Positions 51,993-59,910 of a stretch of 64,000 nucleotides of DNA are shown here, piece by piece. The stretch is from Oscillospiraceae bacterium (GTDB taxonomy: Bacteria > Bacillota > Clostridia > Oscillospirales > Ruminococcaceae), in NCBI GenBank assembly GCA_017435565.1, contig JAFSEU010000017.1, positions 1 through 64,000 on the forward strand. The letters run 5' to 3'. Positions within the stretch are counted from its first letter, which is position 1. Each line of letters starts with the position of its first letter. The position numbers and the translations under genes are program-made. The notes beneath the pieces are model-generated. The model searched no databases. It was not told the DNA's origin and saw only the letters and a list, made by a program, of their open reading frames with translations.

Positions 51993-53306
51993 CTATTCGG
52001 CATATACAGAGTCAATTCCGAGATACTCTTCAATCGTAAGCTCATTCTCATAGAGATGTGTAGCTGTTTCGATTCCGACATATCGGATATGCCACGGCTC
52101 ATATTTATAGCCGGTAATGTCTGATTTTCCTTCGGGATATCGGATGATGAATCCATATTCGTGTGCGTGCTCGGCAAGCCAGATTGCTTCGGGCGTTCCG
52201 ATAAAGGCATCGCTGACCTCATTGACGTCAATCGCAAGGCCGGATTGATGCTCCGAATAGCCTGCTCTTGCAGAGAAGGTATCTGCTGCCTGCTGCCCTC
52301 TGTTTGCAACATAATTGCTGTAAAGGCTTGACTGGGTTGAATATGAACGATAAGCGGATGAAATATAAAGCGAAATGCCGTCATCCTGAGCGTCACTCTT
52401 CATATCAAGATACGCTGAATAGCACATATCGTCAAGTCCGTAATCGTTGGTGGACTGCGGAACATAATCCACAGGCAGCGGATATGATTTGTTTACAACC
52501 ATAATGCCATCGATAAATGTAACGCCTTCAACAAGTGAAGAAGAGCTGACGATAACATTAACCGAAGCACTAAGATTCGGGTTATTGACCGAAGTAACGG
52601 TAATTACGCACTGACCGGGTGCAACACCTCTGATATTTCCGTATGCATCAACAACAGCAATGCTTTCGTCACTGCTGCTCCAGCGCTCGCTCTTGTCCTT
52701 TGCGGTTGAAGGAAGCATAGTTACCATCGGCATTTCAATTTCCCATATATCAAGAGAAATCTCGCTCTTGCTGAGCGCTATCGATTCAACCTCAACCTCC
52801 CAGTCGATTACAATGGGCGTTGTTGTCGTGACTGTTGTTGTTGTCTGAACGGGCGCAGTCGTGACCGCTGTTGTTGTAGTGGTCATAGCAGACGAAAGCT
52901 CGCCTGTGTTGTGAACAACGACCGTAATTTCGGCAGAAAGCTTTCCTTCGGCATTTGCCGCCTTAATTACCGCCTGACCGATTGAAAGCGCATCGATATA
53001 TCCGTTATTATCAACAGAAACTACCGACTCGTCCGAAGATGAGTACAATAACGACGTATCAACAATATTTCCCGAAACAAAATTTATATCAAGCTTTTCT
53101 CTCTGTCCGATTTCGATATCGTACACGTCAGAATCAAACGAGAGCGAGTAGCCTGCAATATCGACGGTCTTGTCCTCAATCGGTTCTATATTTTTTATAA
53201 TAACAAAATATATGCAGATTATTACAGCAATAATCGCAATAAAAACGGCAAATGTTTTAATTGCGCTGATTTCGTCCTGCATATTCTTTGTGACTCTTTT
53301 GCTCAT
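51993..53306 (-). CDS. VanY-type D,D-carboxypeptidase with bacterial Ig-like domains
   Basis: A 437-aa membrane-anchored peptidase. A short cytoplasmic part precedes one membrane segment (residues 18-37). Two Big_2-type Ig-like domains follow (about 45-130 and 180-260), each with an SSSDES-V/AVVD block, separated by a Thr-rich linker. The M15 catalytic domain has SAYRSYSTQSSLY, AGYSEHQSGLAIDV (His and Asp zinc ligands) and EPWHIRYVG (third ligand). It would trim pentapeptides in peptidoglycan. The ATG at 53306 follows GGGGGAGAG. It is alone in its transcript; no van regulators are nearby. Confidence 0.92.
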   Translation of the reverse strand: MSKRVTKNMQDEISAIKTFAVFIAIIAVIICIYFVIIKNIEPIEDKTVDIAGYSLSFDSDVYDIEIGQREKLDINFVSGNIVDTSLLYSSSDESVVSVDNNGYIDALSIGQAVIKAANAEGKLSAEITVVVHNTGELSSAMTTTTTAVTTAPVQTTTTVTTTTPIVIDWEVEVESIALSKSEISLDIWEIEMPMVTMLPSTAKDKSERWSSSDESIAVVDAYGNIRGVAPGQCVITVTSVNNPNLSASVNVIVSSSSLVEGVTFIDGIMVVNKSYPLPVDYVPQSTNDYGLDDMCYSAYLDMKSDAQDDGISLYISSAYRSYSTQSSLYSNYVANRGQQAADTFSARAGYSEHQSGLAIDVNEVSDAFIGTPEAIWLAEHAHEYGFIIRYPEGKSDITGYKYEPWHIRYVGIETATHLYENELTIEEYLGIDSVYAE

Positions 53307-53343
53307 TAAAATCTCTCCCCCAAGGAACTTGATAATACAAATA

Positions 53344-53372
53344 ATTATACCAAACGGCTCGAAATATGTCAA
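53344..53372 (-). promoter_or_regulatory. Promoter of the VanY-type gene
   Basis: Perfect minus-strand -35 TTGACA (53367-53372), 17-bp spacer and -10 TATAAT (53344-53349). Confidence 0.88.
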
Positions 53373-53497
53373 CAACAAACTCAGGGTTAATTTCTTGCAA
53401 TTTTCATAAATCACGTTCAGATTACACACAATACCAAAGGTAAAATATTTACAACAATAGTTTATGATGCACAAAGCTTCAAATCAAGGAGGATTTT

Positions 53498-53977
53498 ATG
53501 ACCCAATCAAAAAAAAGACTTATGATAATCAATCTGGCGATACCGCTTATTATCGGAATTTTCAGCGCCATTCTGGTTAACAGGGATTTTTCTGTTTACA
53601 ACAATCTGCGCAGACCTGCACTTTCGCCGCCGTTTTATGTTTTTCCGATTGTCTGGAGCATACTGTATATTCTTATGGGGATATCATCATATCTTATATC
53701 ATCAAAGCGAACCAATGAAAATGAAATCGACGTATTCACCTGCTATATACTATATGCGTTGTCGCTTCTGCTCAACGTGATATGGATGGTTGTATTTTTC
53801 AAATTTGAAAAATTTGCAGTAGCTCTTGCAGTGTTACTTTTGATTATAATTATTATTTTTTCTAAAATTTTTGCATTTTCCAAAATCAGCAAAACCGCGG
53901 CACTGATTCAACTGCCATACCTTATATGGAGCATTTTTGCGGCATATCTCAACATTTCAATTTATGCAATGAACTGA
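53498..53977 (+). CDS. tspO: TspO/MBR family membrane protein
   Basis: A 159-aa protein with five membrane segments. The family pattern is in NNLRRPALSPPFYVFPIVWS (Pro-rich loop between helices 1 and 2), ILYILMGISSYL, LLLNVIWMVVFF and LPYLIWSIFAAYLN. TspO proteins bind porphyrins and sterols and respond to stress; the exact role here is unknown. A strong SD AAGGAGG precedes the ATG. Promoter not clear. Confidence 0.9.
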   Translation: MTQSKKRLMIINLAIPLIIGIFSAILVNRDFSVYNNLRRPALSPPFYVFPIVWSILYILMGISSYLISSKRTNENEIDVFTCYILYALSLLLNVIWMVVFFKFEKFAVALAVLLLIIIIIFSKIFAFSKISKTAALIQLPYLIWSIFAAYLNISIYAMN

Positions 53978-54020
53978 ACTTTGATATAACTTTATGCGCA
54001 AAATATTTTTATATCATATA

Positions 54021-54049
54021 TTGAAATTTAATCAAAGAGGTGATAGAAT
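54021..54049 (+). promoter_or_regulatory. Promoter of pyrB
   Basis: -35 TTGAAA (54021-54026), 17-bp spacer, -10 TAGAAT (54044-54049), transcription start near 54056. A second possible promoter, TTGATA-17-TATTTT, is at 53981-54009. No PyrR-type binding loop or attenuator is seen between the promoter and the gene. Confidence 0.55.
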
Positions 54050-54083
54050 AATATAGATGATATCGGAAGGAGAATTAAAATTT

Positions 54084-55169
54084 ATGGAAAACAAATTTCA
54101 ACATTTAATCGACCTCGACGATTATCCCATCGAATGGGTGAAAAAAGTTGTTGAGCTTGGTCACGATATTAAGGAACACCCGACAAGATATATTCAGGCG
54201 TGCTCAGGAAAAATTATGGCAACGCTGTTTTATGAGCCTTCAACCAGAACACAGATGTCCTTCCAGACTGCGATGATACGTCTCGGCGGAAGCATCATCG
54301 GCTTTGACAACCCTGCGACATCTTCCGTTTCAAAAGGCGAAAACCTTAAAGACACAACAAAAATCGTCAGCAATTATGCCGACATTCTCATAATGCGCCA
54401 CACACAGGAGGGTGCTGCAAAAGCAGCAGCTCTCACGGCTGACTGCCCTGTGGTAAACGCCGGCGACGGCGGTCACCTTCACCCGACGCAGACTCTGACC
54501 GACCTGCTGACTCTTCACGAGGAAAAAGGCAGACTGGACAACCTTAAAATCGGTCTGTGCGGCGACCTTTTAAATGGCAGAACCGTTCATTCACTCTGCA
54601 AGGCACTTTCAAATTTAGAAGGAAATATATTCTACCTCATATCCACTCCTGAGTTGAGGCTTCCGGCATATGTGCGCGATATCATTACCTCAAACGGCTG
54701 CACATATAAAGAGGTCAACACCATCGAAGAAATAATCGGTGAGCTTGATATGCTCTATATGACCAGAATCCAGAGAGAAAGATTTGCAAGCGAGGCTGAA
54801 TATTATTCACAAAAGGATACTTACATTCTTGACAAGGCCAAAATGCAGCTTGCAAACAAGGATATGATTGTTATGCACCCGCTTCCGAGAGTGGACGAAA
54901 TTGCTGTTGAAGTTGACGATGACGAAAGAGCGCTGTACTTCAAGCAGGCAAGCTACGGTGTTTTTGTGAGAATGGCGCTTATTATGACGCTTCTCGACAA
55001 CAAAGAACCGAAATCGCTCCTGTGCGGTGAAACCCACAAGGGAATCACCTGTCACAACGCCAAGTGCATAACACGCTCCGAGCTGTATCTCCCCAAGAGC
55101 TTCACAAAGGATTCGGACGGAAACTATGTATGCGAATACTGTGACGCACGAATCAACCCTGCCGACTGA
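54084..55169 (+). CDS. pyrB: Aspartate carbamoyltransferase with PyrI-like zinc tail
   Basis: A 361-aa enzyme. The catalytic chain (residues 1-310) has the carbamoyl-phosphate motif YEPSTRTQMSFQ, HPTQTLTDLL and the C-terminal ASYGVFVRMALI. A tail of about 50 residues follows with cysteine codons at 55050, 55065, 55131 and 55140, giving C-x4-C-x21-C-x2-C. The E. coli regulatory chain PyrI has the same C-x4-C-x23-C-x2-C zinc motif. The allosteric nucleotide domain of PyrI is missing. Start: ATG 54084, about 11 bases after AAGGAG; a second ATG at 54057 is in frame but close to the transcription start. No separate pyrI is nearby. Confidence 0.92.
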   Translation: MENKFQHLIDLDDYPIEWVKKVVELGHDIKEHPTRYIQACSGKIMATLFYEPSTRTQMSFQTAMIRLGGSIIGFDNPATSSVSKGENLKDTTKIVSNYADILIMRHTQEGAAKAAALTADCPVVNAGDGGHLHPTQTLTDLLTLHEEKGRLDNLKIGLCGDLLNGRTVHSLCKALSNLEGNIFYLISTPELRLPAYVRDIITSNGCTYKEVNTIEEIIGELDMLYMTRIQRERFASEAEYYSQKDTYILDKAKMQLANKDMIVMHPLPRVDEIAVEVDDDERALYFKQASYGVFVRMALIMTLLDNKEPKSLLCGETHKGITCHNAKCITRSELYLPKSFTKDSDGNYVCEYCDARINPAD

Positions 55170-55199
55170 TGCATCGCACTTATCACGAAAGGAATAAAA

Positions 55200-56054
55200 A
55201 TGTTCAAGGAATATTTTGAAAGCAACAAAACACAAATTCTCCCTTCCCTAGCGGCAATACTTGCATTTGCGGTTTTGGCCAAAATCGGCGGCTGTAAATG
55301 GCTGTTTGTTGTCCTCGCCCTTCTCGCTTCGCTTGCCATACTTGCACTTTCGGTATATTTCGGATATAAAAAATTCAGCGACAAGCACCAGAGGCTCAAA
55401 AAAGCAATAAGCGATATAAATCGGATCCCTCAATTTGAAGGAGCAATCGACAAGGCATATCTTGCTATTATCGACGCTGTCAAGGACGATTGCTCGCTTG
55501 CAACAAGCAAAGCCCGAAAAGAACGCAATGCGCTTTATAACTATTTTTCAGGCTGGTACGAAAACAACAGCGAAATCAGAAAAAGCGGCGACGCATTGCT
55601 GATTGATTTGAACTATAAAGCGCTTCATAATTATATGCTCGCACTGTCCGGAGGCTTTAACAGCGAGGTTGTATCCGTTGACGAAATCGTGAGAGATTGC
55701 GTTATGAAATACAATGCTCATTTTATGAACAAAAAAATCGGCGTAGGCGTGAAAAGAATCGGACTTTCCGCAAACTGCGACCCCGACGCTTTAAAATTTG
55801 TGATAGAACAGCTTCTCTGTGACTGTCTTTCACGAACAGATAAGGGCGGTGTCAAGCTTTATGCCGACAAATCCGGCGGAAACGCTTTGATTATTGAAGA
55901 TTCCGCCGACAGCTCATATACATCCGAAGAACTTTTTGCCGTAAAAAACACCGGTGTCCATACTGTTCTTGCCGTGTGCCGTGCGCTGGGAGTCAATTGC
56001 GAATCTGCAAGCCAGCCGGGAAGAACCGCCTTCAGACTTGAGTTTCCGCAATAA
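55200..56054 (+). CDS. Two-TM protein with degenerate histidine-kinase-like C-terminus
   Basis: A 284-aa protein of unknown function. Two membrane segments (residues 14-30 and 34-54) follow a short N-terminus. The middle is helical. The C-terminal 110 residues resemble a HATPase fold: FVIEQLLCDCLSRT in place of the N box, IIEDSADSS in place of the DxGxG loop, and VLAVCRALGVNCESASQPGRTAFRLEF as the final strands. The N-box Asn and G-box glycines are not preserved, and no clear H box is visible, so it is probably not an active kinase. It lies 30 bases after pyrB, likely co-transcribed. Confidence 0.65.
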   Translation: MFKEYFESNKTQILPSLAAILAFAVLAKIGGCKWLFVVLALLASLAILALSVYFGYKKFSDKHQRLKKAISDINRIPQFEGAIDKAYLAIIDAVKDDCSLATSKARKERNALYNYFSGWYENNSEIRKSGDALLIDLNYKALHNYMLALSGGFNSEVVSVDEIVRDCVMKYNAHFMNKKIGVGVKRIGLSANCDPDALKFVIEQLLCDCLSRTDKGGVKLYADKSGGNALIIEDSADSSYTSEELFAVKNTGVHTVLAVCRALGVNCESASQPGRTAFRLEFPQ

Positions 56055-56080
56055 AAACAAAAACTTAACATAACAACAAA

Positions 56081-56114
56081 AACCGCCGAAAGCATATTAC
56101 AGCTCTCGGCGGTT
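56081..56114. terminator. Bidirectional terminator after the pyrB unit
   Basis: AACCGCCGA and TCGGCGGTT arms (56081-56089, 56106-56114) with an imperfect inner extension and flanking A- and T-rich ends. Confidence 0.85.
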
Positions 56115-56134
56115 ATTTTAATTATGTGGATATT

Positions 56135-56554
56135 TTACTTTGCCTCATAAGGAATTGCAGCAAAGAAACCGTTTGAATCGGTGTAATACTCACTGGGGTC
56201 AAGCTTGGAAAAATCATCATCGATAATGTTCGGAAGCTTTGTTCCGCACACACCGCAGAAAAGGTAACGCTCACTGATTTCGGCGCGGCATTTAGGGCAG
56301 ACCTTGAAGCCCTTCATTGAATTGATGCCGTATTCCATCTTCTTCACCTTGATGCGCTTTGCGTCAATTTCTTCGCAAAGCTTATCAAATGCTTCCTTGT
56401 CAACCTTTCTGGTGACATAATATTTACGTCCGATGTCAGCCAGAAGCTCGTTGATTCTTTCCTCTTCGTAAGCTATTTTTTTACGAATATTACCGATTTC
56501 GGGAAGATTTCGTGCCATATCGGCAACGCCTCGTCCGGTATCAAGCAATCCCAT
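56135..56554 (-). CDS. Coiled-coil and zinc-ribbon protein, unknown function
   Basis: A 139-aa cytosolic protein. Residues 20-80 are helical and charged, likely coiled coil. A zinc ribbon with CPKC and CGVC knuckles (residues 88-109) is followed by an acidic C-terminus. Domain type is common in Firmicutes as a zinc-ribbon protein but the function is unknown. A -10-like TATAAT upstream near 56631 has no good -35. It has its own transcript. Confidence 0.7.
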   Translation of the reverse strand: MGLLDTGRGVADMARNLPEIGNIRKKIAYEEERINELLADIGRKYYVTRKVDKEAFDKLCEEIDAKRIKVKKMEYGINSMKGFKVCPKCRAEISERYLFCGVCGTKLPNIIDDDFSKLDPSEYYTDSNGFFAAIPYEAK

Positions 56555-56705
56555 AATTCCCCTCTCCTCTCAACACAAATAAATTCATCGCCGATTATAC
56601 GCTATAACCGACACCCGTCACTGAACAGCTATATTATATCACGTCAATTGATAACTAAAAAAGTCCGAAATAGTGAACGGTATGTAAATTAAAGAAAATC
56701 CGATT

Positions 56706-57137
56706 TTACATCGAAAGAATATCTTCCTGAGTGATAAGTCTGATATTGCCGTCACGCAAAGCCTTTGCCGCAATCTCGTTATCCTCGACGCGCAGAATTA
56801 CATAAGCCATATTTTCCGTGCGGCTGATGAATGCATAAACATATTCAACGCTGATTTGCGCATCGTTAAGAACTTCAATAGCCTTTGAAAAACCGCCTGG
56901 GGTATCATCAACGCCAACACCGATTACTTCATTAACGGCAACAGCACAACCGATTTCACGCAGAACGCTGCATGCCTTATCGCAATCGGCAACAATCATT
57001 CTTAGGATTCCGAAATCTCTTGTATCAGAAACCGAAAGTGCTCTGATATCGATATTGGCATCAGCAAGAGCCTTTGTTATGGGAAGGATCTTTCCCTGTG
57101 AATTTTCTACAAATATAGAAATCTGCTTGATAAACAT
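56706..57137 (-). CDS. Tandem ACT-domain protein
   Basis: A 143-aa protein of two ACT domains (residues 2-68 and 70-140), the amino-acid-binding module of regulated enzymes. Domain 1 starts MFIKQISIFVENSQGKILPI. Many anaerobes carry this protein next to a phenylacetate-CoA ligase, and it lies 25 bases after one here. It probably senses an aromatic amino acid or an aromatic acid product; which is not known. Confidence 0.85.
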   Translation of the reverse strand: MFIKQISIFVENSQGKILPITKALADANIDIRALSVSDTRDFGILRMIVADCDKACSVLREIGCAVAVNEVIGVGVDDTPGGFSKAIEVLNDAQISVEYVYAFISRTENMAYVILRVEDNEIAAKALRDGNIRLITQEDILSM

Positions 57138-57162
57138 AGAATTTACCTCCGTTTCAAAAAAA

Positions 57163-58470
57163 TCAATCGTGCAATTTACGCTTATCTATAACACGAACAG
57201 CCTTGCCTTCGCTTCGTGCAATAGTCTTGGGAGAAACAAGATGAACCTTGGGATTAATGCCGAGTATTGTCTTGATAGCCTCAACAAGCTCGGCTTCCTT
57301 CTTCTGGATATCCTTAACTGTATCGGAGAACTGTTCTTCGGTAAGCTCAACATTGATATCAAGAGTATCAACATTGTTCTTGCGGTCTACCTCGATAAGA
57401 TAGTTGGGAGCATAGCCCTGCTCAATAAGAACTGTTTCAATCTGTGAAGGGAACACATTTACGCCACGGATAATCAGCATATCATCACTGCGTCCCATAG
57501 GCTTGCACATTTTGATAAGAGTTCTTCCGCAAGAGCACTTTTCTCTTGTCAGCACACAGATATCTCTTGTTCTGTAACGAAGAAGCGGGAATGCTTCCTT
57601 GGTGATGCTTGTGAAAACAAGCTCGCCCTTTGAGCCTTCGGGAAGGACTTCACCCGTATCAGGGTCGATAATTTCTGCAATAAAATGGTCTTCATTAATG
57701 TGCATACCTGTCTGCTCAGAACATTCAAAAGATACACCGGGACCGCTTGTTTCGGTAAGTCCGTAAATATCATAAGCCTTAATGCCTAACGATTTTTCAA
57801 TCTCACGGCGCATTTCTTCAGTCCAGGGCTCAGCGCCGAAAATACCTGCTTTAAGCTTGATATCATCGGGAGTATAGCCCATTTCCTTCAGAGTTTCGCC
57901 GATATATGCAGCATAAGAAGGTGTGCAGCAAAGAATTGTAGATTCAAGATCCATCATAAACTGAATCTGTCTTTCGGTGTTGCCGGAAGACATCGGAAGT
58001 GTCAGACATCCAACCTTATGCGAACCGCCATCAAGACCGGCACCGCCTGTAAAAAGTCCATAACCATAGGCAACCTGACAAACATCATCCTTTGTACCGC
58101 CTGCAGCAACAATAGCTCTGGCGCAGCAATCATGCCAAAGGTCAATATCATTTTTGGTATAAAAAGCAACAACACGCTTGCCTGTTGTGCCGCTTGTTGA
58201 ATGAATTTCTGTGCATTCTGAAAGAGGCTTTGCAAGCAATCCATAAGGATATGCCTCACGCAAATCAGCCTTTGTGAGAAACGGCAGCTTGTGCAGGTCA
58301 TCTGTGGACTTGATATCATCGGGAGTAACACCCTTTTCGTCCATAAGATTCTTGTAGTAAGGCACGTTTTCATAAACATGCTTTACCTGAGCTACAAGTC
58401 GCTCATCCTGAAGCTTTTTCATGTCCTCACGGGACATACACTCGATTTCTCGATTCCAATAATTTGCCAT
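57163..58470 (-). CDS. paaK: Phenylacetate--CoA ligase
   Basis: A 435-aa AMP-forming aryl-acid CoA ligase. It has HSTSGTTGKRVVAFYT (P-loop), DIYGLTETSGPGVSFEC, RYRTRDICVLTREKCSCGRT (A8 hinge and the Cys-containing loop typical of PaaK) and GVNVFPSQIETVLI. The ATG at 58470 is 11 bases after GGAGG. In anaerobes it pairs with indolepyruvate oxidoreductase, which makes aryl-acetyl-CoA from amino-acid-derived 2-oxo acids. The ligase can run in reverse to yield ATP and aryl acids, or in the direction of aromatic amino acid synthesis. Confidence 0.94.
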   Translation of the reverse strand: MANYWNREIECMSREDMKKLQDERLVAQVKHVYENVPYYKNLMDEKGVTPDDIKSTDDLHKLPFLTKADLREAYPYGLLAKPLSECTEIHSTSGTTGKRVVAFYTKNDIDLWHDCCARAIVAAGGTKDDVCQVAYGYGLFTGGAGLDGGSHKVGCLTLPMSSGNTERQIQFMMDLESTILCCTPSYAAYIGETLKEMGYTPDDIKLKAGIFGAEPWTEEMRREIEKSLGIKAYDIYGLTETSGPGVSFECSEQTGMHINEDHFIAEIIDPDTGEVLPEGSKGELVFTSITKEAFPLLRYRTRDICVLTREKCSCGRTLIKMCKPMGRSDDMLIIRGVNVFPSQIETVLIEQGYAPNYLIEVDRKNNVDTLDINVELTEEQFSDTVKDIQKKEAELVEAIKTILGINPKVHLVSPKTIARSEGKAVRVIDKRKLHD

Positions 58471-58492
58471 TTTGACAAATACCTCCGTATAT

Positions 58493-58984
58493 TTAATTTT
58501 TATGTTTTTCGACATGCAATCTCAAGCGATTTTGCAAATCGGAAATATCATTTTTCCATTCATTAAAAATGCCTTTTGTCCTCATATCATCAGCAAGCTC
58601 ACATTCACAATCAACGCCGAGAATGATATCAAGCGCATCTATTGCATCGTGCAAAATCACCCCGATATCATAATACGGCTTTTTTGACAGCAACTTTTTT
58701 CTTGAAAGCTCAAAGCCGAGCTTTTCAACAACCGTCAAATATTCGTTTTCATATCCTTTACAATATGCCGAATAATCAACACCGCAAAGCAATGCGTCAT
58801 AATAGCAGGCGCTCGCCCAAATCTGCGTTGCGATTTCGTTGTCAAGACCATCATCGTCTTCAGCGTTGACCTCAATCGCCACAAGAAAGCACAGGTCGTG
58901 AGTGAAAAATACAGGATTCACCCCGTCTTCTGTCATTTCAAGCGTATGCTGTCTTCCAAAATTGCTTGCAAATGGCGTAATCAT
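58493..58984 (-). CDS. Conserved hypothetical protein of the ior operon
   Basis: A 163-aa acidic cytosolic protein. It is mainly helical (residues 55-160), with a short beta-rich N-terminus (VFFTHDLCFLVAIEVN). No catalytic motif or family is recognised. It starts by overlapping the end of iorB by 4 bases and stands just before paaK, so it belongs to the aromatic operon. I give no function. Confidence 0.65.
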   Translation of the reverse strand: MITPFASNFGRQHTLEMTEDGVNPVFFTHDLCFLVAIEVNAEDDDGLDNEIATQIWASACYYDALLCGVDYSAYCKGYENEYLTVVEKLGFELSRKKLLSKKPYYDIGVILHDAIDALDIILGVDCECELADDMRTKGIFNEWKNDISDLQNRLRLHVEKHKN

Positions 58985-59553
58985 GCGTTTCTGCCCAATT
59001 CAAAAGCTTTTTTGTTAAGCTCCAAGAATTTGGGAGGAACACATTCCTCTAAAGCCTTCTGCCATATATCATCGTCAAAGTCTGTCTGCGAAGCTAAAAC
59101 GCCCATTAAAACAACGTTTGAAGCCTTGGCAGAGCCTGCCTCGCAGGCAAGAGAAAGTGCATCTACAGCGGTCATATCAATTCCCATTTTTTCAAGCTTT
59201 TCAAGAATGTTTTCGGGGTATTGTGCTGCACCTGTAATAACGGGCATAGGGTCAAGCTTTTGGGTTGATGTGATAAGTCTGCCGCCTTTTTTCAGATGAG
59301 AAATCCATCTTGCAGCCTCAAGCTGTTCAAAAGAAAGAATGATATCAGCCTGACCTTTTTCAACAATGGGAGAGTGAACCTCAGAGCCGTATCTTACATA
59401 TGTAACAACGGAACCGCCACGCTGGCTCATTCCGTGAACCTCGCTGATTCTCACTTCATAACCTGCCGAAAGCAGAACATTTCCTATAATTTTTGAAGCA
59501 AGCAATGTACCCTGACCGCCCACTCCGACAATCATAATTGATTTTGTATCCAT
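58981..59553 (-). CDS. iorB: Indolepyruvate ferredoxin oxidoreductase, beta subunit
   Basis: A 190-aa gamma-type domain of the 2-oxoacid:ferredoxin oxidoreductase family. It begins MDTKSIMIVGVGGQGTLLAS, the glycine motif of IorB, and has VHGMSQRGGSVVTYVRYG, another family hallmark. With IorA it oxidises aryl pyruvates to aryl-acetyl-CoA and reduces ferredoxin. ATG 59553 follows GAGGAG. It is separated from iorA by the 108-aa zinc-ribbon gene, which is unusual. Confidence 0.94.
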   Translation of the reverse strand: MDTKSIMIVGVGGQGTLLASKIIGNVLLSAGYEVRISEVHGMSQRGGSVVTYVRYGSEVHSPIVEKGQADIILSFEQLEAARWISHLKKGGRLITSTQKLDPMPVITGAAQYPENILEKLEKMGIDMTAVDALSLACEAGSAKASNVVLMGVLASQTDFDDDIWQKALEECVPPKFLELNKKAFELGRNA

Positions 59554-59572
59554 AAATTTTCTCCTCAAAATC

Positions 59573-59899
59573 CTATTCGTTTATATCACCACATCCGCAA
59601 AACGGACATTTAGGATAATCAATATCATAGCTTCTGCCACATTCTTCGCAAACAATCTTCGGCAGAATATCAATAGATTCATCAAAATCGTCTTCTTCAA
59701 TGCTGTTTTTAAAATGCGCATCAAAAAATTCAAATTTTCCGCACTGCGGACACATATAGATATCCGCATTCAAAGAGCCCGCAATAACATTATTCAGATG
59801 CTCAAAGAAAATTCCCGCTTCACCAAGCTGAATCTTTTCGGTTTTGACATACTGCATCGGAACGCTGCAGCGCAGACAAGCTATGTTTTTTTCATCCAT
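59573..59899 (-). CDS. Zinc-ribbon hypothetical protein between iorA and iorB
   Basis: A 108-aa protein with three Cys pairs: CLRC near residue 8, CPQC near residue 50, and CEEC plus CPFC near the C-terminus. These form two or more zinc ribbons around a short acidic region. It starts 11 bases after iorA and ends 19 bases before iorB, so it is made with both subunits. A role in assembly or metal handling for the complex is possible but unsupported. Confidence 0.7.
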   Translation of the reverse strand: MDEKNIACLRCSVPMQYVKTEKIQLGEAGIFFEHLNNVIAGSLNADIYMCPQCGKFEFFDAHFKNSIEEDDFDESIDILPKIVCEECGRSYDIDYPKCPFCGCGDINE

Positions 59900-59910
59900 A
59901 TAATTACACC

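Noticed and set aside
53978..54083. PyrR attenuator before pyrB
   Set aside because: No binding loop or terminator is seen in the leader of about 28 bases.
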